A stretch of DNA of 64,000 nt from Arenicella xantha (lineage in GTDB: Bacteria > Pseudomonadota > Gammaproteobacteria > Arenicellales > Arenicellaceae), in contig NZ_QNRT01000002.1 in the NCBI RefSeq assembly GCF_003315245.1, positions 852,206 to 916,205 of the forward strand, written 5' to 3'. Every line of letters starts with the position of its first letter. The first letter of the stretch is position 1. This document shows, one piece after another, positions 17,954-25,514 of the stretch. The notes under the pieces were generated by a model. That model saw only the letters and a program-made list of their open reading frames with translations, was not told the DNA's origin and made no database searches. Both the position numbers and the translations under genes were made by a program.

Positions 17954-18241
17954 GCAATTTCCAGTCGAATCGGCAAGCCAAATGTTGGCGACGGGGCGTT
18001 CTTAGCGTTCAATGGCAACATTCAATTTGGCTTTGTAAACGACCAATATGAAGACATGCTATTACCGCTCCTTGGAACAATAAACAATGAATCTATGGAT
18101 GGCACCTTCAAATTATACCGATGTCAGAATGACGATTCTTGACTTCAAAGCTATGCACTCATGCTCGTCATGGATAATAAAACCGGCTTAGCTTTACAAA
18201 GTCACACTCAAAAAATACTAGAAGCGTGTGACGCTCACTAA
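17954..18241 (+). pseudogene. Decayed gene of unknown family (copy 1)
   Basis: The frame reads IGKPNVGDGAFLAFNGNIQF and onward through FKLYRCQNDDS, is broken by TGA at 18140-18142, and resumes LQSYALMLVMDNKTGLAL up to a TAA at 18239. An in-frame stop at 17951 and lack of a start show loss of the N-terminus or a frameshift. The same protein segment recurs at 25262-25437 (LQSYILMLVLDNETGVAL), where the codon matching the TGA encodes Arg. This indicates a C-to-T nonsense change of CGA. Both copies end just before an operator of a nucleotidyltransferase-type toxin-antitoxin module. The family is not recognised. Confidence 0.75.
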
Positions 18242-18269
18242 AATCAGAATCAGTTTAACAAATCATCTA

Positions 18270-18293
18270 TTTGCATAAAATTATTTATGCAAA
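18270..18293. promoter_or_regulatory. AbiE operator candidate 1
   Basis: TTTGCATAAA and TTTATGCAAA form perfect 10-bp arms with a 4-bp centre, 120 bp before the chosen abiEi start. The AbiEi antitoxins studied repress their own promoter by binding paired inverted repeats; a second copy of the TGCATA half-site pair follows at 18346. Confidence 0.65.
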
Positions 18294-18345
18294 ACCAATA
18301 TATCTTAAACATAGAGCTTGAAGTAAGTTTAATTTTGCCGCTTAA

Positions 18346-18365
18346 TGCATAAATATAACTATGCA
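18346..18365. promoter_or_regulatory. AbiE operator candidate 2
   Basis: TGCATA and TATGCA with an 8-bp spacer repeat the half-sites of the dyad at 18270. It overlaps the ATG at 18345, which argues that translation of abiEi starts further downstream at 18390. Confidence 0.55.
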
Positions 18366-18389
18366 AAACTAAGATTACTTAAACCAAGC

Positions 18390-19160
18390 ATGATCAATCT
18401 AGAGAAATTATTGAAGCCTGGCTACTTTGTGAACCGTAAGGTCTTGTATTCATATGGGCTGACCAGGCCAGATGTGGACTATTACGTGCGCTCTGGATTT
18501 TTGTCTTCTTTTGCTCGAGGTGTTTATCACCGAAAAAGTGACTACAACCTAACCTGGCAAGAAGTCGTCGCTTCTCTTACGGATTTGGGCTATCACGCAC
18601 ATGTAGGTGGAGCTTCAGTCGTTCGAGAGGCAGGGCTAGATCACTTCGTTAGCGTTAGTGATTCAGCAACTTCAATATCTTTGTATTCAGCAGAACCGCT
18701 GCCCAAATGGCTCAGCGGAACACCAGTTACGGAAACACTAACAGGCACAAAACAAAGTTGGCTGAAGAAACTACCAAACTCGGCTTATAGAACCCAAACA
18801 TTCGGCCAATGGGATCGAGAAATAAAATACGCCACATTGGAACTCGCTCTATTAGAGCAACTCGTTGATGCAAAATTAGAAATCGAGTTAGTCGCTATCG
18901 ATAGGCAACTAGAAGGCATGGCAAATTTAAGTCCAACAAGGCTTAACGAATTGCTAAGGCTCTGCCCTAACATAAAAGCAAAACGTTTATGCGGCTGGTT
19001 ATTACAACGCCACGATCATGCCTGGATAAAACGTATACAGTGGGAAACTGTCGATTTAGGTAAAGGCAAGCGGTCAATAATCAGAGGTGGCCGTTACAAC
19101 AATCAATGGCAAATAACAGTGCCAAGAAAAATGGAGGATCAAACAATCCATGGACACTAA
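18390..19160 (+). CDS. abiEi: Type IV TA antitoxin/transcriptional regulator, AbiEi family
   Basis: A 256-residue antitoxin. The N-terminal winged helix is MINLEKLLKPGYF, then YGLTRPDVDYYVRSGFLSSFARGVYHR, which is the AbiEi_3 N-terminal pattern (Leu-x-x-Gly, Gly-Leu-Thr, Ser-Gly-Phe-Leu, Gly-Val-Tyr). The C-terminal part matches AbiEi C-terminal domains that stop the toxin indirectly. The frame is open from an earlier ATG at 18345, but that codon is inside operator 2 and the family pattern begins at residue 16, so I prefer 18390; neither start has a clear Shine-Dalgarno. The last 11 bases overlap abiEii. AT-rich codon use sets it apart from the flanking chromosome. Confidence 0.85.
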   Translation: MINLEKLLKPGYFVNRKVLYSYGLTRPDVDYYVRSGFLSSFARGVYHRKSDYNLTWQEVVASLTDLGYHAHVGGASVVREAGLDHFVSVSDSATSISLYSAEPLPKWLSGTPVTETLTGTKQSWLKKLPNSAYRTQTFGQWDREIKYATLELALLEQLVDAKLEIELVAIDRQLEGMANLSPTRLNELLRLCPNIKAKRLCGWLLQRHDHAWIKRIQWETVDLGKGKRSIIRGGRYNNQWQITVPRKMEDQTIHGH

Positions 19161-20055
19161 CAGTATCTATTACAAACAGGTTCAATTACTAATGAGCGTG
19201 TTGCCGACTGTGGCGAAACAAACTTGTTTTGCCCTAAAAGGCGGTACAGCAATCAATCTGTTTGTGCGCGACCTACCACGGCTTTCTGTCGATATCGATC
19301 TCACCTATATTGAAAAAGGAAATCGTGATGAGAGCTTAAGCAAGATCAAACAGGCAATGCAAAGTATTCAGTCTGACTTGCACAAACGAGGCTTTGCAGT
19401 ATCGGAGTCTCAGAAAAAAGGCGTTCTAACGCGCATTCTTGTGAGTAATAAACAAACGCAAATAAAGATTGAAACAACCCCGGTTATGCGCGAGACGGTA
19501 CACTTACCGTCGATGCAAACCGTTACCCCTAGCGTGGAAGAGCAATTTGGTTTCGCTGAAATCAATATGCTTGATTTTAATGACCTTTACGCTGGCAAGC
19601 TATGCGCGGCACTCGATAGGCAACACCCGCGCGATCTATATGACGTGAAACTCCTGTTGGAAAATGAAGGTATCAGCGAAGAACTCAAAAATACGTTTTT
19701 GGTGTACCTGATAAGCAGCCCTAGGCCCATGGTCGAACTAGTAAAACCTAACCGAAAACCACTGGAGGAAGTTTACGAGAAAGAATTTGAAACAATGACC
19801 AACTCACAGGTTTCCGTAGAACAACTAGAAGAGACTAGGGAGCAGCTCATAAGTAATCTACACAATATGTTGACTGACTTCGACAAAGAATTTTTGCTGG
19901 ACATTAAACGTGGCACCGCTGATTGGGCCAATTTCTACTACCCCCATGTTGAACAATTGCCCGCCGTTGCCTGGAAACTTATTAACCTAGATAAAATGAG
20001 CACTGAAGCAAGAAACTCTTCACGCAAAAAGCTAGAGCAAGCTCTGTATGCCTGA
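19150..20055 (+). CDS. abiEii: Type IV TA toxin, nucleotidyltransferase AbiEii
   Basis: A 301-residue nucleotidyltransferase. GGTAINLFVRDLPRLSVDID (residues 31-50) contains the GG-x(14)-SxDxD active-site pattern, with Ser46, Asp48 and Asp50, followed by a later acidic/lysine strand (QIKIETTP) and LYAGKLCAALDRQHPRDLYD, the conserved helix of the family. AbiEii-type toxins transfer nucleotides to tRNA or other targets and block growth, typically during phage infection. It overlaps abiEi by 11 bp, the usual coupling in which the antitoxin is made first. All visible motif residues are intact. Confidence 0.9.
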   Translation: MDTNSIYYKQVQLLMSVLPTVAKQTCFALKGGTAINLFVRDLPRLSVDIDLTYIEKGNRDESLSKIKQAMQSIQSDLHKRGFAVSESQKKGVLTRILVSNKQTQIKIETTPVMRETVHLPSMQTVTPSVEEQFGFAEINMLDFNDLYAGKLCAALDRQHPRDLYDVKLLLENEGISEELKNTFLVYLISSPRPMVELVKPNRKPLEEVYEKEFETMTNSQVSVEQLEETREQLISNLHNMLTDFDKEFLLDIKRGTADWANFYYPHVEQLPAVAWKLINLDKMSTEARNSSRKKLEQALYA

Positions 20056-20077
20056 GCAATGAAACAGACTTGCTCCT

Positions 20078-20224
20078 AATTCCTGAGAATAAATTTTATA
20101 ACAACCAAATCTCACAAAACGACAATAAGATAATGGCCTAGACGAAGCATCCAGGGCCAAGGACGAACAAGAAAATCACTACCCAGTTTCGCCTAAAAGA
20201 TGGTAAAGGGCTTTGACCCCTTAA
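20078..20224. repeat. 147-bp repeat A, copy 1
   Basis: Matches 22152-22298 over 147 bp with six substitutions and no gap. It starts AATTCCTGAGAATAAATTTT and ends GGGCTTTGACCCCTTAA. The TTGACCCCTTAA end is repeated once more at 20238-20249. Copies A1 and A2 flank hipBA as direct repeats. Confidence 0.9.
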
Positions 20225-20268
20225 CTTATTAATTTATTGACCCCTTAATTTATCCGGACAATGGATAT

Positions 20269-21546
20269 TTAGTTTATTTTAAAATCAGGGTGCAACTTAC
20301 TCCAATGTTCTTTTAACTGTTTTTTGTGTTCTTCATTCATTGGTAAATCTTGAATTTTCTCCGGCCAAAGGGTTCTGGCTTTGTCCATGGTATCTTCAAG
20401 ATGAAGCTTAACAACATTCCAGGGAATATCGGCTTTTCGAGCCCATGCTTCAAAATGCAAAAAATTAACTTTATACCAATTTTTACCTTTGTTTAGATTT
20501 AGAGCAAACTCTTTTTCGCCTTCAATGTATACGCTTGTGGTGACAACATCATAAGCTGGTGACAACCTTGGGGTTCTCATATCGGAATATAGTAAGCTCC
20601 AGTTTTTCAAGTGAGCATCACCATTGGCCAGTAATATATTGACCAACAACCGCCTTGCAAATTGTTGCACATCAGCCAATCGATCGCCTGAGTATTGATA
20701 GAGCACCTTGCCTATATTTTCATAATTAGATGCACCATATTTTTGACTAGGCTGCTTCACTAATACTTGTGCAAAATCTTCCATATGAATTCTTTGACCA
20801 CCTTTTCTATCAAAACGCTTGATCGCAAAAGCGTATGGCTCGTCGGGCAGCTTGATCGGTGGCAGGTTATCTAATTTATTCAACTCGACCAATTTCATAT
20901 CAGGAACGTTAACACCTGCTACAGAAGCTAATGTCATAGCCGTAAATTCATTTTGCGGCACATCCTTATGCTGGGTAGATGGTGTTTTGATAATCCAATC
21001 TCCTAAAGCACCTTCTTTCGATAAATTATACCGCCCATCTTTCGCTTTCATCGAAAATTTCATTTGAACGCCGGCCAGTGAAAATTTATTTTCTCGCGCT
21101 TTTCTCTCATAAAAATTTTCATCAAATTCAACGGCCTTACCTTCCCCAAGTTTCAACAATATATGATTGGGCACCTCGTCAGGGTCTAGCGCAGTTGCGA
21201 CGAGAGCTCCAGGTAAATCTTCCCCCAGATATGACAATATTTGAAAGTCATTATCGACATGCACTTTTAGAGCTTGTGCTACTAGCTCTCGCAGTGCCCC
21301 CTCAGGCAATAGATTCGATAAAGACGGATGAAGTCGATGGTTGTTTTCCCATATCTTTGAGATCAACGCTTGTGACTTGGGAAAACTGGGGTGTGTTATC
21401 AAACTAAAAGTAGGCCGATTACTATCGTGCTGAAATTCCTCAGAAAAAATCAGGCTATTTTTCCCATTCCGAAAACCCGCCAGGTGACCGACTAATACGC
21501 CATGCAAACTTAAACCTAGGAAGTTCACATCAATATTCGTACTCAT
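20269..21546 (-). CDS. hipA: HipA-family serine/threonine kinase toxin
   Basis: A 425-residue HipA-type toxin. The N-terminal subdomain has LLPEGALRELVAQAL and LGEDLPGALVA; FSLAGVQMKFSM corresponds to the gating segment that carries the autophosphorylated Ser in E. coli HipA; AFAIKRFDR has the ATP-binding Lys; NGDAHLKNWSLLY has the catalytic Asp and Asn; SPAYDVV has the metal-binding Asp. Full-length and apparently active. HipA kinases phosphorylate aminoacyl-tRNA synthetases such as GltX, halting translation. It overlaps hipB by 4 bp (ATGA). The 147-bp repeats on both sides mark the pair as a mobile or excisable cassette. Confidence 0.92.
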   Translation of the reverse strand: MSTNIDVNFLGLSLHGVLVGHLAGFRNGKNSLIFSEEFQHDSNRPTFSLITHPSFPKSQALISKIWENNHRLHPSLSNLLPEGALRELVAQALKVHVDNDFQILSYLGEDLPGALVATALDPDEVPNHILLKLGEGKAVEFDENFYERKARENKFSLAGVQMKFSMKAKDGRYNLSKEGALGDWIIKTPSTQHKDVPQNEFTAMTLASVAGVNVPDMKLVELNKLDNLPPIKLPDEPYAFAIKRFDRKGGQRIHMEDFAQVLVKQPSQKYGASNYENIGKVLYQYSGDRLADVQQFARRLLVNILLANGDAHLKNWSLLYSDMRTPRLSPAYDVVTTSVYIEGEKEFALNLNKGKNWYKVNFLHFEAWARKADIPWNVVKLHLEDTMDKARTLWPEKIQDLPMNEEHKKQLKEHWSKLHPDFKIN

Positions 21547-21854
21547 GAATCACTCTCTAAAATGTCATTCCAAGGATCGTCTTCTGGGTTTTCGGTTTTT
21601 ATAGCAGATTCTAGTTGATTAACTCCAGAGCTCTCCAACAACGCCCTTACGGCCGCTACCTTATCTAATGGAATCAACATTAGTTCACTATTCAAACCCG
21701 TTGCCACCAACTCCAACGTTGTAAGACGTGGATTTCCTTTTGACTCTAAACGTTGATAAACCTGGCGCATAATACCAACTCGCTCTTGCATATCGGTTTG
21801 TTTAAAACCCAGAGCTAAACGCCTTTTTTTAATCTGCTTTAATAATGAATTCAT
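21543..21854 (-). CDS. hipB: HipB-family XRE antitoxin/repressor
   Basis: A 103-residue protein. A Cro/C1-type helix-turn-helix fills residues 1-60 (IKKRRLALGFKQTDMQERVG, then MRQVYQRLESKGNPRLTTLE), followed by an acidic tail ending in DDPWNDILESDS. The Met at 21854 is chosen over the frame opening at 21890 because the latter lies within operator 1, and because the N-terminal helix begins at MNSLLKQIKKRR. It should neutralise HipA and repress the operon by binding the three GAAGC-N6-GCTTC dyads just upstream. Confidence 0.88.
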   Translation of the reverse strand: MNSLLKQIKKRRLALGFKQTDMQERVGIMRQVYQRLESKGNPRLTTLELVATGLNSELMLIPLDKVAAVRALLESSGVNQLESAIKTENPEDDPWNDILESDS

Positions 21855-21883
21855 TATTACTACATCCCACTCAAACAATGAAA

Positions 21884-22010
21884 GAAGCATATTAGCTTCC
21901 TAAACAGCCAAATGCAACTTATATGATTCTTCTTGAGAGGATTTATCAGAATAAGAAGCTTATTAGCTTCTATTAGTGCATTGCAAAGCAAAAAGAAGCT
22001 CTTATGCTTC
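21884..22010 (-). promoter_or_regulatory. Three HipB operator candidates (GAAGC-N6-GCTTC)
   Basis: Three 16-bp dyads with identical arms GAAGC and GCTTC lie at 21884-21899, 21955-21970 and 21995-22010, with centres 71 and 40 bp apart. The six-base centres are ATATTA, TTATTA and TCTTAT. They lie 30-156 bp upstream of the hipB start, matching the layout of E. coli hipBA with its multiple operators but using a different half-site sequence. A HipB role is inferred. Confidence 0.75.
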
Positions 22011-22083
22011 TTTTGGGGGGCAAGTTTGAATATGTATTTATTTTGGTATCCAGAGTACCGATTTATTAGACTTTTTAAACCAA

Positions 22084-22301
22084 AATTTAAGGGGTCAAAG
22101 CCCTTTTCGAAGATCAGCTGAGCTGTGTAAACGGCTCTGACCCCTTAGATCAATTCCTGAGAATAAATTTTATAACCACCAAATCTCACAAAACGACAAT
22201 AAGATAATGGCCTAGACGAAGCACCCAGGGCCAAGGGCGAACAAGAAAATCACGACCCAGCTTCGCCTAAAAGATGGTAAAGGGCTTTGCCCCCTTAATT
22301 T
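22084..22301. repeat. MITE-like element (repeat B copy 1 plus repeat A copy 2)
   Basis: A 218-bp non-coding unit with terminal inverted repeats of 23 bp (22084-22106 and 22279-22301, 21 of 23 matching; core AAGGGG-N-CAAAGCCCTTT). Its left 68 bp (B, 22084-22151) is itself a hairpin, TAAGGGGTCAAAGCC against GGCTCTGACCCCTTA, and is identical to 25200-25267. Its right part (A, 22152-22298) matches 20078-20224. No transposase is encoded nearby. Similar GGGGTCAGAGCC motifs are, as I recall, associated with REP-type elements, but I cannot confirm a link. Confidence 0.85.
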
Positions 22302-22406
22302 GATGAGTTCATAGAAAAGCCTACGAATCTAAACCTAGTTATAGCCGCTACCTCCAAATGAGTGAACTTTGAGAGCGAGTATGTGAGTTGATTTAGTCCA
22401 CAGTCA

Positions 22407-22422
22407 GCTCCATACTTGGAGC
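22407..22422 (+). promoter_or_regulatory. Dyad upstream of the GNAT-PIN gene
   Basis: GCTCCA and TGGAGC with a 4-bp centre, just upstream of a -10-like TAATAT (22425-22430). It lies 48 bp from the start of the downstream gene, so it could be an operator of the GNAT-PIN/ASCH pair. Confidence 0.4.
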
Positions 22423-22469
22423 GGTAATATAAACATCATTTCCGATCTGTCTAGGAGGACTTAATTTAT

Positions 22470-24644
22470 ATGGAGCTTAATGAAATAGACGTAGATGCGT
22501 CGGACATCAAAATACTAAAACAATATTCTAATTCGGATCATTACGAACGATACATTAGTCAGGTGGCGGATTTTGCCGATCAAAATAAAAACTCGTTTGG
22601 TTTTAATCCAGTAGCCGCCTACAGACAGATGAGTCTCAAAGGGCAATTGTGGTTAGCTACTGGGAAGGAACATGAAATATGTGGCTATATTATGTTCGGG
22701 GGCGTTTACCCCAATTTAAGAGTATTTCAGTTATTCGTTAACCCTCTGTCGAGGGGCAGAAGAATTGGCACAAAACTTTTAGACGAACTAATTAAACATG
22801 GAAATCTAAACAAATACTCATTTATTCACGCGAAAGTAGCCGCCGAACTTCCAGCAAATCAGTTTTGGGAAAAAAGCGGCTTTTCTATCACTCAAACATC
22901 TCAAGGGGGGTCTGCCAAGAGTAAAAATAGAAGACGAATAAACCATCGGTTACTTCAACTGGACACTCCAGACCTACTAACTCCGATTACGCAGACCACG
23001 AAAAAATCATTCGAGTATCTAAACAGGCCCACCCTATCCCCACCAATTTACGCTTTAGACCTTAATGTACTTTTTGACCTTGTTAAGGACCGTGAAAATG
23101 CGGCAGTCGCAAGAGACTTTATTACAAAATCAATGAACGGCGCTATAAAGATTGTTGTCACACAGGAGTTTATTACAGAGCTAGAACGAACGAAAACCAA
23201 CAGCCAAGACCCCCTTTTAGCATTGGCACGAGCACTGCCAACATTACCCAAGTTCGATGAGATAGATATAGCTGCTCTTGCAGATGAACTCAGAGAGATT
23301 ATTTTCCCTCAAAGGTCAAAAACAGGGAGGAAAGCAAAAAACGATTTATCAGATTTACGTCATTTAGCTTACTCAATATTGGCGAGTGTTGACGGGTTTG
23401 TGACGGGCGAACACTCCATGTTAGCCCGATCAGCTGAGCTGTATTCGAAATACGGAGTAGAAGTGATCTCTCCATCTGAATTTGTTTTTCGACCTGATGA
23501 TATCACTCAGGTCCCAACCCAAATTGACGGCGAGCCAATCGAGATTGAATCGTGTAGAGATGTTTTAAACCTATCAGAAATACCATTGATTGCTAAGTTA
23601 AGAACACCCGATAATTTAATAGCACTCATTGAAAGCCATCTAAAAACAAACAAAGAATTTGAGGCTAACTGTCTAAAAATAGCCGGAATAACAATAGCTT
23701 ATTGCGGGATAAATTTTTCCAATACTTTGAACGGTGTAGACATATTTCTATTTGTGGATGAGTCCCATCCGCAAGCTACCCTCGCAGTCGATCATTTTAT
23801 AGAAAGATCGCTTCGACAATTACCCCAAGGGAAAGTATGCAGGACCAACCTTTACATAAGCTTATCGCAAATCATAACCAGAGAGACAGCCATAACGAAA
23901 GGTTTTATAAAAGCACCCAAAAGTAACAATCTCATTAAACTCGCCTACAATGGCGTTTTAGATAGTACGAATTGGAAGAGTTTCGTTGATCAGTATTACG
24001 ACGAATCAGGCTATCGGATTAGCGAGACAATCCCATCTAGCGATGATATCGTTCATACAGGTATCACGCTTAAAAAAGACTCAGAAATTTATGCTCATTC
24101 GTTAAGCCTCTTTGATTTTGAATCATTGATTTCACCAGGCGTCCTAAACCATGATTCAAGATCATGTGTCTTAATCCCAATACGAGAATCATTTGCTATT
24201 GATTTATTGGGCAACACTGGTCCCCAGGCAAGTCTTTTTTGCACTAAAGCAAATTTACTTATGCTGGAGAAAGCCTATTTCAGGTCACCTACGCGGGCTA
24301 GATATATTGAAAAGGGTACTTTAATTGCATTTTATGTGTCGGGGAAAAGTAGTCCTCAAGAAGTTATCGGCACTGCCCGAGTAACATACTCCGAAATTAA
24401 GCACATCAACGATATTGGACCTTCCTTATCCCGACAAGGCGTCATTGACCATGGTGAGCTTGTTAAGGTTTCGAATAAAAATGGCAATATCCACGTATTC
24501 ACATTTGATAATTTTAAAAAGTTACCACGACCGATTGGTTTTAAAATAGCTAAAGAACTTGGCCTAATAAGCGCAGCAAATTTGGCGACAATAGAAAAAT
24601 TAATGAATGATAAACTGTCGCTTCTTTTTGAGGCAGGATATTGA
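22470..24644 (+). CDS. GNAT-PIN fusion protein with PUA/ASCH-like C-terminus
   Basis: A 724-residue protein. Residues 1 to about 165 form a GNAT acetyltransferase with the acetyl-CoA loop RGRRIGT (95-101) and a FWEKSGF signature. Residues about 190-340 form a PIN nuclease domain with YALDLNVLFDL (Asp197), Glu237, NDLSDLRH (Asp292/Asp295) and a final strand DGFVTGE (308-314). The rest is uncharacterised, ending in a region (about 585-700, GTLIAFYVSG and EVIGTARVT) that looks PUA/ASCH-like. A strong AGGAGG lies 12 bp before the ATG. The stop is 2 bp from the ASCH gene start. AT-rich, in the island. Possibly an RNA-targeting toxin or defence effector; function unknown. Confidence 0.8.
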   Translation: MELNEIDVDASDIKILKQYSNSDHYERYISQVADFADQNKNSFGFNPVAAYRQMSLKGQLWLATGKEHEICGYIMFGGVYPNLRVFQLFVNPLSRGRRIGTKLLDELIKHGNLNKYSFIHAKVAAELPANQFWEKSGFSITQTSQGGSAKSKNRRRINHRLLQLDTPDLLTPITQTTKKSFEYLNRPTLSPPIYALDLNVLFDLVKDRENAAVARDFITKSMNGAIKIVVTQEFITELERTKTNSQDPLLALARALPTLPKFDEIDIAALADELREIIFPQRSKTGRKAKNDLSDLRHLAYSILASVDGFVTGEHSMLARSAELYSKYGVEVISPSEFVFRPDDITQVPTQIDGEPIEIESCRDVLNLSEIPLIAKLRTPDNLIALIESHLKTNKEFEANCLKIAGITIAYCGINFSNTLNGVDIFLFVDESHPQATLAVDHFIERSLRQLPQGKVCRTNLYISLSQIITRETAITKGFIKAPKSNNLIKLAYNGVLDSTNWKSFVDQYYDESGYRISETIPSSDDIVHTGITLKKDSEIYAHSLSLFDFESLISPGVLNHDSRSCVLIPIRESFAIDLLGNTGPQASLFCTKANLLMLEKAYFRSPTRARYIEKGTLIAFYVSGKSSPQEVIGTARVTYSEIKHINDIGPSLSRQGVIDHGELVKVSNKNGNIHVFTFDNFKKLPRPIGFKIAKELGLISAANLATIEKLMNDKLSLLFEAGY

Positions 24645-24646
24645 AA

Positions 24647-25069
24647 ATGACAGCGGCTCTAATTTCCATTCACCCCAGACACGTGAAAAACATTATTGAT
24701 GGCTGCAAGACCATAGAACTTAGGTCAAGGACCGTAAGGCTTAACGAAGGCGATACGTTGTGGATCTACAGCACTAAACCTACCGGAGCGATAGTTGCAG
24801 TCGCAACAATAGATTTTGTATTTGCTCAGAATAGTGAATCAATTTGGAAAAATTACTCTGATAACTTATGTATTAGTAGAAGTGAGTATCTTGACTATTG
24901 TGATGACCGGTCTGTTATGACCCTCATAGGTTTAAAAAATGTGCGCAAGATACAAAGCTTGCTGACTCTAGAGCAAATTAGAGATTTAGATAGCGAGTTT
25001 ACGCCTCCACAGTTTTATAGCAAAATCACCCCGGATAAGAAGATATATCACACTTTAGAAAACCTCTGA
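24647..25069 (+). CDS. ASCH-domain protein
   Basis: A 140-residue single-domain protein. It begins ALISIHPRHVKNIIDGCKTI and contains the ASCH signature G-x-K-x-x-E-x-R (Gly19, Lys21, Glu24, Arg26). ASCH domains share the PUA-like RNA-binding fold. A frame also opens with TTG at 24641, but the ATG at 24647 has AGGA 8 bases upstream, so I chose that. Two bases separate it from the GNAT-PIN stop, so the two are co-translated. Role in the pair is unknown: it may be an antitoxin, an RNA-recognition partner or a nucleotide-binding regulator. Confidence 0.85.
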   Translation: MTAALISIHPRHVKNIIDGCKTIELRSRTVRLNEGDTLWIYSTKPTGAIVAVATIDFVFAQNSESIWKNYSDNLCISRSEYLDYCDDRSVMTLIGLKNVRKIQSLLTLEQIRDLDSEFTPPQFYSKITPDKKIYHTLENL

Positions 25070-25199
25070 ACGCAAAGGAATTATGGCGCGTAGCCCTAAC
25101 CGGACTCAAATATTAAAAATCACGGTCACTAGATTTGATATGAAAGTTGGCCTTCTCCTAACCATCTCATCAAAAAACGTGCGATGACAAGGGTAAGAT

Positions 25200-25267
25200 A
25201 ATTTAAGGGGTCAAAGCCCTTTTCGAAGATCAGCTGAGCTGTGTAAACGGCTCTGACCCCTTAGATC
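25200..25267. repeat. Repeat B, copy 2
   Basis: 68 bp identical to 22084-22151. It can form a hairpin between TAAGGGGTCAAAGCC and GGCTCTGACCCCTTA. It abuts and truncates the decayed gene at 25262-25437, and with copy 1 it flanks the GNAT-PIN/ASCH pair. Confidence 0.9.
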
Positions 25268-25437
25268 CTATTGACGAAGAAGGAATTTGCGGGCCAGTCA
25301 AATTTTACAAATGTAAAAACGGAGACTTCAGGCTGCAAAGCTACATACTGATGTTAGTGTTAGATAATGAAACAGGTGTTGCTCTAAAAGAGCATTCGAG
25401 AAGGATTCTTGATTGTTTATCCCATATCCAGATATAG
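25262..25437 (+). pseudogene. 3' fragment of the unknown gene family (copy 2)
   Basis: The frame reads GPVKFYKCKNGDFRLQSY then ILMLVLDNETGVAL up to TAG at 25435. About 50 codons align with the fragment at 17954-18241. The 5' part is missing and repeat B sits at the break. Its stop codon lies inside the first operator dyad of the next module, so this gene once ran directly into the regulatory region of the nucleotidyltransferase pair. Confidence 0.75.
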
Positions 25438-25508
25438 GATAAATTGTGGTATTTTCTATTGATCACGAATGCCCTTAGTGCCATTATCCTATATCCAGAT
25501 ATAGGATA
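25418..25508 (+). promoter_or_regulatory. Two operator dyads upstream of the wHTH-nucleotidyltransferase pair
   Basis: Dyad 2 at 25485-25508 has perfect 11-bp arms, TATCCTATATC and GATATAGGATA, around CA. Dyad 1 at 25418-25441 is the same with one mismatch in its left arm. Centres are 67 bp apart. Dyad 2 ends at the base before the ATG at 25509 and includes the AGGA of the likely ribosome site for the ATG at 25515, so a bound protein could block both transcription and translation signals. Confidence 0.7.
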
Positions 25509-25514
25509 ATGAGT

